From: Vibrio sp. S9_S30
Lineage (GTDB): Bacteria > Pseudomonadota > Gammaproteobacteria > Enterobacterales > Vibrionaceae
Assembly (NCBI RefSeq): GCF_014694455.1
Contig: NZ_JAAUWT010000014.1
Location: 62,001 to 126,000 of the forward strand
DNA: 64,000 bases
Reading direction: 5' to 3'
Shown here: positions 1 to 8,687 of the stretch, piece by piece
Layout: every line of letters starts with the position of its first letter
Numbering within the stretch: the stretch's first letter is position 1
Translations under genes and position numbers: made by a program
Notes under the pieces: model-generated
Seen by the model: the letters and a program-made list of their open reading frames with translations, nothing else
The model's database searches: none
Told to the model about the DNA's origin: nothing

Positions 1-21
1 CTCTGAATGATTCGTTCAAGC

Positions 22-861
22 TTATTCCGGAACGATCCACTCCACCTTGAAGTGACCCGTTACTGGCGCAATTACTTCCTTTAAATATGGAAGAATTTCT
101 TTCATTTGGCTTTCTAGCTTCCAAGGCGGGTTGATCACAATCATCCCAGAAGCGGTCATGCCCCGCTCGTTGGTATCGGCAGAGACGCCCAGTTCTATTT
201 GTAATATCTTTCTAATTCCGAGTTTTTCAAGCCCTGAGAGCATGTCATCGATGTCGTGACGATTCACCACTGGGTACCAGATCGCATAAATACCCGTCGA
301 CCAGCGTTTATGCGATTGGGCAATGGCGTTTACCACGTCGCGATATTCGTGTGACAGTTCGTACGGCGGATCAATCAAAACAAGACCACGGCGCTCTTTA
401 GGAGGCAAGCTTGCTTTTAAACGTTGGAACCCGTCTTCTTTGTATATACTGACTTGGCGGTCACGATGGAATTCTTGTTCCAAAAGAGGGTGATCGCTGG
501 GGTGAAGCTCGGTCAGAACCATTCTGTCTTGCTTACGAATATGAGCCCGCGCCACACGAGGCGACCCCGGGTAATAACGTAAATGGTTATCTTGATTCAA
601 AGATTGGACAGCTTCAAGGTAAGTTTGTGCATCTTCAGGTAGGTTGTTTGCTGTCCATAAGCGGGCAATGCCCTGCTTGTATTCGCCTGTTTTTTCAGAC
701 CATTCGTGCGTTAAGTCGTAGCGACCTACTCCCGAATGTGTATCGTGATAAACGTAAGGTTTTTCTTTTTGATTCAATGCGTTCAGGATCAAAGACTGAA
801 CAATATGTTTCAGCACATCGGCATGGTTGCCGGCATGAAAGCTGTGACGGTAACTTAACAA
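22..861 (-). CDS. rlmJ: 23S rRNA (adenine-2030-N6)-methyltransferase RlmJ
   Basis: This 279-residue protein matches RlmJ (formerly YhiR) in length and start (MLSYRHSFHAGNHADVLKH). The family methylates A2030 of 23S rRNA with S-adenosylmethionine. A SAM-site stretch (HSGVGRYDL) lies near residue 43, and the catalytic DPPY motif is seen in LIDPPYE near residue 164. It is divergent from prlC, with a shared 150-bp promoter gap. In E. coli the same two genes are neighbours, which supports both calls. Nothing looks damaged. Confidence 0.95.
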   Translation of the reverse strand: MLSYRHSFHAGNHADVLKHIVQSLILNALNQKEKPYVYHDTHSGVGRYDLTHEWSEKTGEYKQGIARLWTANNLPEDAQTYLEAVQSLNQDNHLRYYPGSPRVARAHIRKQDRMVLTELHPSDHPLLEQEFHRDRQVSIYKEDGFQRLKASLPPKERRGLVLIDPPYELSHEYRDVVNAIAQSHKRWSTGIYAIWYPVVNRHDIDDMLSGLEKLGIRKILQIELGVSADTNERGMTASGMIVINPPWKLESQMKEILPYLKEVIAPVTGHFKVEWIVPE

Positions 862-1012
862 AATAGTCTCTTACAAGTTAGAAATGACGAGCGCAAGAGG
901 CTCATTATATCAAAGGCAGGGTTCACTGTGTGAGCCTTGCGGACATTGGCTATTGAAAAATCCCGTCACGACCTACATTTAGTAAAAGACAAAATGATAA
1001 AAGGAATGAAAA

Positions 1013-3055
1013 ATGTCTAACCCATTACTGACGTTTACTGATCTTCCCCCGTTTTCTGATATTAAGCCAGAGCACGTTAAACCGGCTGTTGAGCAAGCGA
1101 TTGATGTGTGTCGTGCAAAAGTAGATGAAGTGGTCGCAAGCAGTGCGGCTCCAAGCTGGGACACCATTTGTGCACCGTTGGCGGAAGTGGACGACAAGCT
1201 AAGCCGGATTTGGTCTCCAGTCAGTCACCTAAATGCGGTGAAAAACAGCAACGAGCTGCGCGAAGCGTATGAAAGCTGCCTTCCATTGCTGTCTGAATAC
1301 GGCACGTGGGTTGGACAACACAAAGGTTTGTACGACGCCTACAAAGCAATAAAAGCATCAGACGAATTTGAAACTTTGTCTCAGGCGCAGAAGAAAAGCA
1401 TCATTGATGCGCTGCGTGATTTTGATTTGTCGGGCATTGGCTTACCTGCCGATCAGCAGCATCGCTATGGTGAAATCAGCAAACGCATGTCGGAATTGGG
1501 TTCTCAATTTTCGAACAACGTGCTGGATGCCACCATGGGCTGGAGCAAGCACATCACCGACGAAAAAGAATTGGCGGGCATGCCAGAATCGGCGATGGCA
1601 GCCGCCAAAGCTGAGGCTGAAGCCAAAGAACTGGATGGTTGGTTGCTGACGCTGGACATTCCTTCTTACCTTCCGGTTATGACGTACTGTGACAACCCAG
1701 CACTGCGTAAAGAGTTGTATGAAGCGTACGTGACGCGCGCGTCGGATCGCGGCCCTAATGCGGGCAAGTGGGACAACACCGAGCTGATCACCGAGCAGTT
1801 GAAACTGCGCCACGAAATTGCCCGTCTACTGGGCTTCAGTTCGTACAGTGAGAAATCACTGGCGACCAAAATGGCGGAAAACCCACAGCAAGTGCTTGGC
1901 TTTTTGAACGAGTTAGCGGTGAAAGCCAAACCGCAAGGTGAACGTGAAGTTCAGGAATTACGCGACTTTGCAGAGCAAGAGTTTGGTGTATCTGAGCTGA
2001 ACCTTTGGGACATCGCTTATTACAGCGAGAAACAAAAACAGCACTTGTTCCAGATCTCGGATGAAGAGCTGCGCCCATATTTCCCAGAAGACAAAGCGGT
2101 GTCTGGCTTATTTGAAGTCTTGGATCGTGTCTTTGGCATGAAAGTGACGGAGCGCGAAGGTGTGGATGTTTGGCATGAGTCGGTGAAGTTTTACGACATC
2201 GTCGACAGCCAAGGCACACTACGTGGTAGCTTTTACTTAGATTTATACGCTCGTGAACATAAGCGTGGTGGGGCGTGGATGGACGAGTGCCGTGTGCGTC
2301 GCACGACGCTGGACGGCGAATTGCAAACCCCAGTGGCTTACCTAACGTGTAACTTTAATAAGCCATTGGGTGATAAGCCTGCGTTATTCACGCACGATGA
2401 AGTGGTGACGTTATTCCACGAAACGGGCCACGGTATTCACCACATGCTGACGCAAATCGATGTGTCCGCAGTATCCGGAATCAACGGTGTGCCTTGGGAT
2501 GCCGTCGAACTGCCAAGCCAGTTCCTCGAAAACTGGTGTTGGGAAGAAGAGGCGCTGGCGTTTATTTCAGGTCATTACGAAACGGGCGAGCCGCTTCCCA
2601 AAGCCATGTTGGACAAAATGCTGGCCGCGAAAAACTTCCAATCTGCGATGTTTATTCTTCGCCAGTTGGAGCTCGGTCTGTTCGACTTCACGCTTCACAC
2701 GGAATACGATCCTGACATTGGTGCGCGCGTATTAGAAACGTTGGCGCAAGTGAAAGAGAAAGTGGCGGTATTACCAAGCATTGAGTGGAACCGTTTCTCA
2801 CACAGTTTCAGCCATATTTTTGCCGGTGGCTACAGTGCGGGTTACTACAGCTATTTGTGGGCAGAAGTGTTGTCTTCAGACGCGTATTCGCGTTTCGAGG
2901 AAGAGGGCATCTTCAATGAAGAAACCGGTCGTTCATTCTTGAATAATATTCTGGAAATGGGGGGCAGCGAAGAGCCTATGGAATTGTTCAAGCGCTTCCG
3001 TGGTCGTGAGCCTGAAATCGACGCCTTACTGCGCCACTCTGGTATTACGGCCTAA
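1013..3055 (+). CDS. prlC: Oligopeptidase A (M3 zinc metallopeptidase)
   Basis: The 680-residue product has the exact length of E. coli PrlC/OpdA, a cytosolic M3-family peptidase that degrades short peptides, including cleaved signal peptides. The zinc motif HExxH is seen as FHETGHGIHH, followed by the helper glutamate region VELPSQFLENW. The start ATG at 1013 follows a purine-rich AAAAGGAATG site. In E. coli, rsmJ lies right upstream of prlC. Here prlC is followed by a TetR gene and a 19.7-kb metabolic island, with rsmJ found only beyond 26.8 kb. Confidence 0.96.
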   Translation: MSNPLLTFTDLPPFSDIKPEHVKPAVEQAIDVCRAKVDEVVASSAAPSWDTICAPLAEVDDKLSRIWSPVSHLNAVKNSNELREAYESCLPLLSEYGTWVGQHKGLYDAYKAIKASDEFETLSQAQKKSIIDALRDFDLSGIGLPADQQHRYGEISKRMSELGSQFSNNVLDATMGWSKHITDEKELAGMPESAMAAAKAEAEAKELDGWLLTLDIPSYLPVMTYCDNPALRKELYEAYVTRASDRGPNAGKWDNTELITEQLKLRHEIARLLGFSSYSEKSLATKMAENPQQVLGFLNELAVKAKPQGEREVQELRDFAEQEFGVSELNLWDIAYYSEKQKQHLFQISDEELRPYFPEDKAVSGLFEVLDRVFGMKVTEREGVDVWHESVKFYDIVDSQGTLRGSFYLDLYAREHKRGGAWMDECRVRRTTLDGELQTPVAYLTCNFNKPLGDKPALFTHDEVVTLFHETGHGIHHMLTQIDVSAVSGINGVPWDAVELPSQFLENWCWEEEALAFISGHYETGEPLPKAMLDKMLAAKNFQSAMFILRQLELGLFDFTLHTEYDPDIGARVLETLAQVKEKVAVLPSIEWNRFSHSFSHIFAGGYSAGYYSYLWAEVLSSDAYSRFEEEGIFNEETGRSFLNNILEMGGSEEPMELFKRFRGREPEIDALLRHSGITA

Positions 3056-3066
3056 GTTATTGTGCT

Positions 3067-3106
3067 CAAGTAACGTCTAACTGCTAAACTCAGTAGGCGT
3101 TGCTTG
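3067..3106 (+). terminator. Hairpin after prlC, possible terminator
   Basis: A long stem-loop follows the prlC stop: an outer stem CAAGTAACGTCT / AGGCGTTGCTTG with two G-U pairs, and an inner ACTG/CAGT stem. No good T-run follows, so termination is uncertain. It marks the left edge of the island. Confidence 0.4.
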
Positions 3107-3182
3107 GGCATAAGTTTGGTCACAAGATAGATGTCGTGAAGGTGTGTTCTCCCCTTTATTTGGGATGTTTTAGGATGGTTTG

Positions 3183-3836
3183 ATGTCAGGTACTTTGGAT
3201 AATTCAGTTACAGATAAATCCCGCCGCTCGCGCATTCGCGAAGCACATGAAGAAAAAATTCTAAAAACCGCAGAAATTTTATTTTCTAAAAATGGCTACA
3301 ATGGAACAGCATTGGAAGCGATCGCCGATAGTGCTGGTATGTCGAAACAGAACCTATTGTATTATGTTCAGTCAAAAGAAAAGCTGTATCACCGTGTCTT
3401 AACCAACATTCTTGATCAATGGGTCGAAAAAATGGTGTTGCTAGATCAGAGCGAGGACGAGCCCGCGGTAATGATTGGCAACTACATAAGAGCAAAAATG
3501 GAAATATCTCGCAGCAATCCTCATGCCTCTAAAGTGTTTGCTATGGAGATCATCAATGGTGCTCCCCATTTACAAGATTACCTAAAAGCTCAACTTTTTC
3601 CTGTCCTTGAAACCGACGTAAAATTGGTGGAAGGTTGGATTGCACAAAATAAGATGGATCCAGTGGACCCTTACCATTTCTTTTTCCTGATTTGGTCATC
3701 GACTCAAGCGTACGCGGATTTTTCTTCGCAAATGCAATTGGTGCTAGGAAAGGACGTTCTCGATCACAACGACTTTGAGACGGCAACCTCTCTATTGACC
3801 CACGTCATCACAAAAGGCATTGGATTAAAATCCTGA
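3183..3836 (+). CDS. TetR-family regulator, RutR-like
   Basis: The 217-residue product has an N-terminal TetR helix-turn-helix (residues about 20-65, with LEAIADSAGMSKQNLLYYVQSKE) and a C-terminal ligand domain that resembles RutR, the uracil/thymine-responsive regulator of E. coli pyrimidine metabolism. ATG 3183 is preferred over an adjacent TTG because AGGA lies seven bases upstream. RutR is known to bind TTGACCAnnTGGTCAA. Palindromes of this type lie 200 bp downstream, in front of cofH, and again in front of the NCS1 permease. I infer that it represses both operons and lets go when pyrimidine is present. The RutR assignment rests on sequence resemblance, neighbours and operator form; the ligand is not proven. 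Confidence 0.82.
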   Translation: MSGTLDNSVTDKSRRSRIREAHEEKILKTAEILFSKNGYNGTALEAIADSAGMSKQNLLYYVQSKEKLYHRVLTNILDQWVEKMVLLDQSEDEPAVMIGNYIRAKMEISRSNPHASKVFAMEIINGAPHLQDYLKAQLFPVLETDVKLVEGWIAQNKMDPVDPYHFFFLIWSSTQAYADFSSQMQLVLGKDVLDHNDFETATSLLTHVITKGIGLKS

Positions 3837-4039
3837 CCAAGAATACATAGCAGCTTGCCTCATAAGGCAATGGGGCAGGGCTGTAATGATATTAAAAGTT
3901 CACCAAACCCTTATACCTTTTTCCTCCCTTATACCTTCTTTTCCTGTCTTGTTCCCTCTTTTCTTGTCTATCTGATGGGCTTTTCTCGTTCCCTGATTTT
4001 CTCCTTTCATCTCCTCATAACATTTTCGTAACATCTCTA

Positions 4040-4055
4040 TTGACCAATTGGTAAA
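4040..4055. promoter_or_regulatory. RutR-like operator 1 in front of cofH
   Basis: The sequence TTGACC-AATT-GGTAAA closely matches the known RutR consensus TTGACCAnnTGGTCAA. Its first six bases also serve as the -35 element of the cofH promoter, so a bound protein would block RNA polymerase. Confidence 0.75.
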
Positions 4056-4069
4056 AATAGGCTTAGTAT
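4040..4069 (+). promoter_or_regulatory. Sigma70-type promoter of the cof operon
   Basis: A -35 box TTGACC (4040-4045) and a -10 box TAGTAT (4064-4069) are separated by 18 bases. The predicted start point near 4076 falls inside the second operator. This is a motif-level call. Confidence 0.55.
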
Positions 4070-4073
4070 AAAT

Positions 4074-4089
4074 TTTACCGTTTGGTAAA
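4074..4089. promoter_or_regulatory. RutR-like operator 2 in front of cofH
   Basis: TTTACC-GTTT-GGTAAA has the same half-site/4-bp spacer layout as operator 1. The centres are 34 bp apart, close to three helical turns, so two dimers could bind on one face. It covers the predicted transcription start. Confidence 0.65.
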
Positions 4090-4226
4090 AATAACCAGTT
4101 GAAGAACAGCGAAAGTACGGACACCTTAAACAAGCATTCACCAGAGTGTCAGGCAATATTGGGGACTTTGAGGAAAGATTGTTTTTCATTTGGTTAACAG
4201 TTCAAACCGAATATAGGGAAGGAAAT

Positions 4227-5513
4227 ATGGATGTTTCGTTCACATCGACTTTGACAGATAACCCACTCATGGATTTCGATCATTTGTGGAAAAAACACAT
4301 TGGTATTGATGAGGGTATTCAGCGGATATTACTGAGCGTTGTTGCTGGTAATGAATTGTCGGAAAAAGAGGCGATCACACTTTTTCATACCGAGGGGAAA
4401 GAGTTAGACGCATTGGTTGCCGTAGCGAACTATTTGCGTGAGCAAGCGGTCGGAAATCACGCCAGCTTTGTGATCACTCGAAATATCAACTTTACAAACG
4501 TATGTTACATGGGGTGCACTTTTTGTGGCTTCGCTAAGCCAAAAGAAGCGCCAGACGCGGAGTTACTTAGCCTAGATGAAGTCGCGAGCAGGGCAAAGGA
4601 AGCCTGGCAACGAGGTGCAACTGAAGTGTGCATTCAGGGTGGTTTGCATCCTAGCATTCGAGGAGACCACTATCGCAGTATTCTGAAGGCGATCAAAGAC
4701 GTGACGCCCAACATGCATATCCACGCATTTTCTCCTTTCGAAATGTGGTTTGGTGCTCGAAAAAGCAAAATGTCGATATCGGATTTCATTCAAGATTTGA
4801 TGGATCATGGATTAGGGTCGATGCCAGGCACCGCCGCTGAAATTCTTGATGTTGATATTCGAAAGCAGTTGACGAAAGACAAGCTCACGACTCAGCAGTG
4901 GATAGACATCATAAAAACGGCACACGAACTCGGATTACCCAGCACTGCCACCATTATGTACGGTCATATTGATGAGCCTAAACACTGGGCATCTCACCTT
5001 CGTCAAATCAGAGATATTCAAAAGCAAACCGGAGGGTTTACCGAGTTTGTTCCGTTGGGTTTTGTCCATTATGAATCCCCTTTGTTTTTAAGCCGAGACG
5101 ATGTGCGCCCCGGTCCCACCATAGAAGAAAGCATTCGCATGCACGCCATTTCGAGATTGATGCTAAATGGTTGGATAGACAATATCCAAGCCTCTTGGGT
5201 GAAACTGGGGCCTCAATATGCTCAAAGCATGCTGAATGTGGGAGCGAATGATCTTGGTGGCACGCTGATGAACGAGAGCATCTCTAGAGCCGCAGGTGGG
5301 AAGAATGGTCAAGAAATCCAGCCAGAAGACATGGTCAAAATGATCAGAAATGCAGGCCGGACACCGTATCGTCGAAACACCTTGTACCAAGCCTTGGAAT
5401 ACTTTAATGAGGAAAATGAACCTTATTATGTCTGTGCTTCATCACTCTCCGGTGAATCGAGTAGCCAGACTGGGCAGCCCACTTTAGTGCCTACGAGGGA
5501 GTGCTCACTATGA
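4227..5513 (+). CDS. cofH: FO synthase subunit 2 (CofH), radical SAM
   Basis: The 428-residue radical SAM enzyme carries the cluster motif CYMGCTFC (Cys 93, 97, 100) inside the CofH-type block RNINFTNVCYMGCTFCGF. CofH joins tyrosine-derived material to 5-amino-6-ribitylaminouracil, and CofG then closes the ring to give FO, the deazaflavin core of coenzyme F420. In actinobacteria the two halves are fused as FbiC; here they are separate and 13.5 kb apart. ATG 4227 is chosen because GGGAAGGAAAT precedes it. The gene leads the cof operon and its stop overlaps the cofD start (ATGA). CofH and MqnC/MqnE are related, but the motif and the cof neighbours favour CofH. Confidence 0.92.
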   Translation: MDVSFTSTLTDNPLMDFDHLWKKHIGIDEGIQRILLSVVAGNELSEKEAITLFHTEGKELDALVAVANYLREQAVGNHASFVITRNINFTNVCYMGCTFCGFAKPKEAPDAELLSLDEVASRAKEAWQRGATEVCIQGGLHPSIRGDHYRSILKAIKDVTPNMHIHAFSPFEMWFGARKSKMSISDFIQDLMDHGLGSMPGTAAEILDVDIRKQLTKDKLTTQQWIDIIKTAHELGLPSTATIMYGHIDEPKHWASHLRQIRDIQKQTGGFTEFVPLGFVHYESPLFLSRDDVRPGPTIEESIRMHAISRLMLNGWIDNIQASWVKLGPQYAQSMLNVGANDLGGTLMNESISRAAGGKNGQEIQPEDMVKMIRNAGRTPYRRNTLYQALEYFNEENEPYYVCASSLSGESSSQTGQPTLVPTRECSL

Positions 5514-6595
5514 ACGCCCACAAAAATCACGAACCCAAAAAGGGTTACCGCATACTGGTTTTGTGTGGCGGAGTCGGCGGAACCAAACTTGCTGAAGGGT
5601 TCAGCCACAGTAAATACCATGATCAGCTTTCTGTTTTGGGAAATGTGGCAGATGATCAAGCGTTTCATGGGTTGTGGGTTTCTCCAGACATTGACACGCT
5701 CACATATACCCTTGCCAATAAGATTGAGCGCAAGCAAGGCTGGGGAATTGAGGACGACACGTTCACAGTGTTAGAAGGATTAAAAGCCTTTGGGTGTGAA
5801 ACGTGGATGTCGCTTGGCGATAAAGATCTTGTCACTCATATATTTCGAACGGCATTAAGAAATAAAAAGGTTCGCCCTTCAGAGATAGCCACCAAGATTG
5901 CTGAAAAACTCGGAGTCACCACACCTATTCTCTTGCCGACGGATGATCGAATTCAAACTCAAATAAAAACCGACCAAGGTTGGATGGGGTTTCAAGATTA
6001 TTTTGTTAAAAACCAGTGTCAGCCAGAAATTCAGAAAATTACAGTGAAAGGGATAGAAAATGCAAAGCCTACCCCCGAATCACTCGCTGCCATCGCGAAG
6101 GCAGATCTGATTGTTATCGCGCCGAGTAACCCAATTGTGAGTATCAGCCCTATTCTGAGTGTGCCTAGGATCACCGAGGCGATCAAAAACGCGTCGGCTA
6201 TGAAGATTGCTGTTTCTCCTCTCATAGGGGGAAACGCGATAAAAGGACCTGCTGGCGCGATGATGGAATGGGCGGGGTACAGCCGCGATGTTGTAGGTGT
6301 GGCGCAAATCTATCAAGGCGTCATTGATACATTGGTGATTGACGTAGTCGACGAGCATTACACACCGTTGATCAGGCAGCAAAATATGGACGTCTTTTCA
6401 ACCAACACTCTGATGAATACGCTTGAGGATAAAGTCCACTTAGTGGACAAGATAATGGGCTATTTTCAACATAAGCAGTTCAGCTTCAATCCGCCGTATT
6501 CTGACCCCTATCGCTCCAAGTACAAATTGGATGAGAAGAGTCGATTGTTCGATCCTGAACCAAACTACCGTGTACGGCAGGGGAGAGTACGATGA
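5510..6595 (+). CDS. cofD: 2-phospho-L-lactate (or analogue) transferase CofD/FbiA
   Basis: The 361-residue protein has the CofD signature GGVGGTK near residue 20 and WMSLGDKDLVTHIFRT near residue 100. The family moves a phospho-three-carbon acid from its GDP-activated form onto FO, making F420-0 or a variant. It starts at ATG 5510, overlapping the cofH stop by four bases, with GAGGGAG upstream; the GTG at 5501 lies inside that ribosome site. Its own stop overlaps cofC in the same ATGA style. Which acid it uses (2-phospholactate, phosphoenolpyruvate or 3-phosphoglycerate) cannot be read from the sequence. Confidence 0.93.
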   Translation: MNAHKNHEPKKGYRILVLCGGVGGTKLAEGFSHSKYHDQLSVLGNVADDQAFHGLWVSPDIDTLTYTLANKIERKQGWGIEDDTFTVLEGLKAFGCETWMSLGDKDLVTHIFRTALRNKKVRPSEIATKIAEKLGVTTPILLPTDDRIQTQIKTDQGWMGFQDYFVKNQCQPEIQKITVKGIENAKPTPESLAAIAKADLIVIAPSNPIVSISPILSVPRITEAIKNASAMKIAVSPLIGGNAIKGPAGAMMEWAGYSRDVVGVAQIYQGVIDTLVIDVVDEHYTPLIRQQNMDVFSTNTLMNTLEDKVHLVDKIMGYFQHKQFSFNPPYSDPYRSKYKLDEKSRLFDPEPNYRVRQGRVR

Positions 6596-7200
6596 ACACC
6601 TGCATTGTGATACCAATGAAAGATCCCCGTCGTGCCAAAACGCGACTGTCAGGCGTGCTAAACCAAACAGAGCGCGAGAATGTTGCCCTTAATCTGTTTG
6701 AGAAAAACGTAAAATTCATCCGACAGCATTTCTTCAACTACCGCTTGGTTGTCGTGTCCGATTCACTCGTTATTAAAAACTTAGCGGAATCTTATGGTGC
6801 TCATGTATTGCTCGAAGCGCGTCCAAACGGGTTGAATGCGGCAATCGACCTTGCCACTTCATATAGCGTTAGACACCACTTTCATTCTCAATTGGTGATC
6901 CCTGCGGATATCGAATCGCTGGATTATTTGGAGATCAGTCTTTTATTGACTCACCCTAGAGCACCACGATCTGTGATTGTGTGCCCTTCTGTCGATGAGG
7001 GAACCAATGCATTGCTCTCTACACCGCCAAATGTCATTTCATTCAGTTATGGTCCGCGATCGAGCCAAGTGCATTTAAAAAACGCCTACGACCTAGGGGT
7101 GAAAGCCACGAGGTTACATCTAGAAAAGCTATCGTTTGATGTTGATAAGCCTGAAGATCTTAATTGGGGCACATTCAGACGCGGGGAACTCACCGCGTAA
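6592..7200 (+). CDS. cofC: Phospholactate/PEP/3-PG guanylyltransferase CofC/FbiD
   Basis: The 202-residue nucleotidyltransferase starts with the family pattern VIPMKDPRRAKTRLSGVL and carries VIPADIE near residue 102, both typical of CofC. The enzyme uses GTP to activate a phospho-three-carbon acid as the donor for CofD. It overlaps cofD by ATGA and lies nine bases before cofE, so the three should be co-translated. Its specificity would decide whether this organism makes classical, dehydro- or 3PG-type F420. Confidence 0.9.
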   Translation: MNTCIVIPMKDPRRAKTRLSGVLNQTERENVALNLFEKNVKFIRQHFFNYRLVVVSDSLVIKNLAESYGAHVLLEARPNGLNAAIDLATSYSVRHHFHSQLVIPADIESLDYLEISLLLTHPRAPRSVIVCPSVDEGTNALLSTPPNVISFSYGPRSSQVHLKNAYDLGVKATRLHLEKLSFDVDKPEDLNWGTFRRGELTA

Positions 7201-7209
7201 GGGGGAAGA

Positions 7210-7995
7210 ATGCCAAATACGCAATCATCAGAGGTCAGTATTCAGGTGTTAAAAGGAATCCCGGATATCCATCCTGGGGACAACTTACCTGACCTGATTC
7301 TCTACAGCATCCAAGAGAATGGGATGAGTTTAGCTGATGGGGACATTTTGGTTATCGCACACAAAGTGGTGTCAAAATCGGAAGGTCAGATTGTGGCGCT
7401 TTCAGATGTTACGCCGTCCTCAAAGGCGTTAGAGCTTGCAGAAACGCTGTCCAAAGATCCGAGAAAAGTCGAAGTAATCTTATCGGAATCCACTCGTTTG
7501 GTGAGGACGTCCAAGCGTGAAGATCAGGATGAAGGCACCATTATCGCCGAGCATCGATTGGGTTTCATTTGCGCGAACGCTGCCGTGGATGAGTCCAATG
7601 TGGATGGAGAAGGACAGGTCATTCTTCTTCCTAAAGACCCTGATAAAAGTGCTCGGGCGATCTGCCAAGCCTTAGAAGAGTTAACCGGTAAGAAGTTAGG
7701 AGTGGTCATTACCGATACGTTTGGTCGCCCATGGAGAATGGGGCTAGTTAACGTGGCCATTGGGCTAGCGAACGTACCAAGCAAAGTGGATTTAGCGGGG
7801 CAAGATGACGCCTATGGTCGATGCTTGAACGTTACAAGCCCAGCCTTGGCTGATGAGCTTGCCGCAGCATCGGGGTTGTTAATGAGCAAGAACGGTAAAG
7901 TGCCCATATTGTTATTCAAAGGCATTACCTGGGAAAGAAGCAACAGCTCCGCTCTCGATTTAATACGACCAAAAACGGAGGATCTCTTTAGATGA
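7210..7995 (+). CDS. cofE: F420-0:gamma-L-glutamate ligase CofE
   Basis: The 261-residue protein matches stand-alone CofE (LKGIPDIHPGDNL near the start, ILVIAHKVVSKSEG, VVITDTFGRPWRMG). CofE adds gamma-linked glutamates to F420-0 using GTP. Actinobacterial FbiB has an extra C-terminal nitroreductase-like half that reduces dehydro-F420-0; that half is absent here. A GGGGGAAGA ribosome site precedes the start and the stop overlaps npdG by ATGA. Confidence 0.92.
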   Translation: MPNTQSSEVSIQVLKGIPDIHPGDNLPDLILYSIQENGMSLADGDILVIAHKVVSKSEGQIVALSDVTPSSKALELAETLSKDPRKVEVILSESTRLVRTSKREDQDEGTIIAEHRLGFICANAAVDESNVDGEGQVILLPKDPDKSARAICQALEELTGKKLGVVITDTFGRPWRMGLVNVAIGLANVPSKVDLAGQDDAYGRCLNVTSPALADELAAASGLLMSKNGKVPILLFKGITWERSNSSALDLIRPKTEDLFR

Positions 7996-8657
7996 AAGTA
8001 TCGATTATAGGTGGGACAGGCCCCCAAGGGAGGGGGCTAGCGTTACGATTCGCCTCAGCTGGGGTGGATGTGATTGTGGGTTCCCGAGATGGGCAAAGAG
8101 CGGCAGAGGTGGCGGTTCAGCTCAATGAGAGCCTAACTGGGGCGGTGGGGAGAATCCAAGGGGCAGACAATGTCGCTGCAACGCTCGCCGCTGATGAGAT
8201 TGTCATACTGGCGGTGCCGTTCTCGGCTCATCACTCTACTTTAGAAGGCATCAAGCCAGCGCTGAAAAATAAGATATTGGTGGATATTGTGGTGCCACTT
8301 TCGCAAGACGATCCCAAAGCGGTAGATATGCCTCCTGAAGGTTCAGCAACCGAATCAGCGCAGCAGATACTGGGCGATGTGCCTGTGGTTGGTGCTCTAC
8401 ACAACGTTTCTGCGACAACCTTAAATAAACTGGATCACCCCATCAACTGCGACATCTTGGTTTGTGGGAACGATTTAGCCGCCAAAAATACCGTCATGGA
8501 TTTGATTTCGAAATTGGGCGTGAAGGCGTACAACGCTGGCCCCGCAGTGAACGCACGCTGCTTAGAAGCCATCACTCCGATTTTAATCCGGCTGAATATA
8601 TCCAAAAAAGTGCCTTTTTCTCATGCAGGAATAAAGATTTGGGCACCGTCTAGTTAA
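7992..8657 (+). CDS. npdG: NADPH:F420 oxidoreductase (Fno/NpdG)
   Basis: The 221-residue protein begins with the family's dinucleotide site IIGGTGPQGRGLALRFA, followed by VIVGSRD. This family passes hydride between NADP(H) and F420. Because it overlaps cofE and sits between F420 synthesis and an F420-type enzyme, I infer that it recharges F420H2 from NADPH for the LLM protein. The HNVSA stretch near residue 137 is also typical. The C-terminus (about residues 195-221) does not look truncated relative to the family length of about 210-230. Confidence 0.9.
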   Translation: MKVSIIGGTGPQGRGLALRFASAGVDVIVGSRDGQRAAEVAVQLNESLTGAVGRIQGADNVAATLAADEIVILAVPFSAHHSTLEGIKPALKNKILVDIVVPLSQDDPKAVDMPPEGSATESAQQILGDVPVVGALHNVSATTLNKLDHPINCDILVCGNDLAAKNTVMDLISKLGVKAYNAGPAVNARCLEAITPILIRLNISKKVPFSHAGIKIWAPSS

Positions 8658-8687
8658 ACATCATTGTAAGGAAAAGGAGAACACGAT

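Larger units (their letters stand above)
3837..4226. other. Intergenic control region between tetR and cofH
   Basis: This 390-bp gap has no convincing gene. It holds a short hairpin (TTGCCT CATA AGGCAA, 3855-3870), an 18-20-bp pyrimidine-rich tandem duplication (3908-3945), a sigma70-like promoter and two RutR-like palindromes. A GTG start at 4146 would be in frame with cofH but has no ribosome site. Confidence 0.6.

Noticed and set aside
3900..4133. Minus-strand open frame of 77 codons upstream of cofH
   Set aside because: It is built on a tandem pyrimidine repeat and covers the promoter and operators; no family resemblance.
4146..4226. 27-codon N-terminal extension of CofH from a GTG start
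   Set aside because: No ribosome site, non-conserved sequence, and ATG 4227 has a strong GGGAAGGAAAT.
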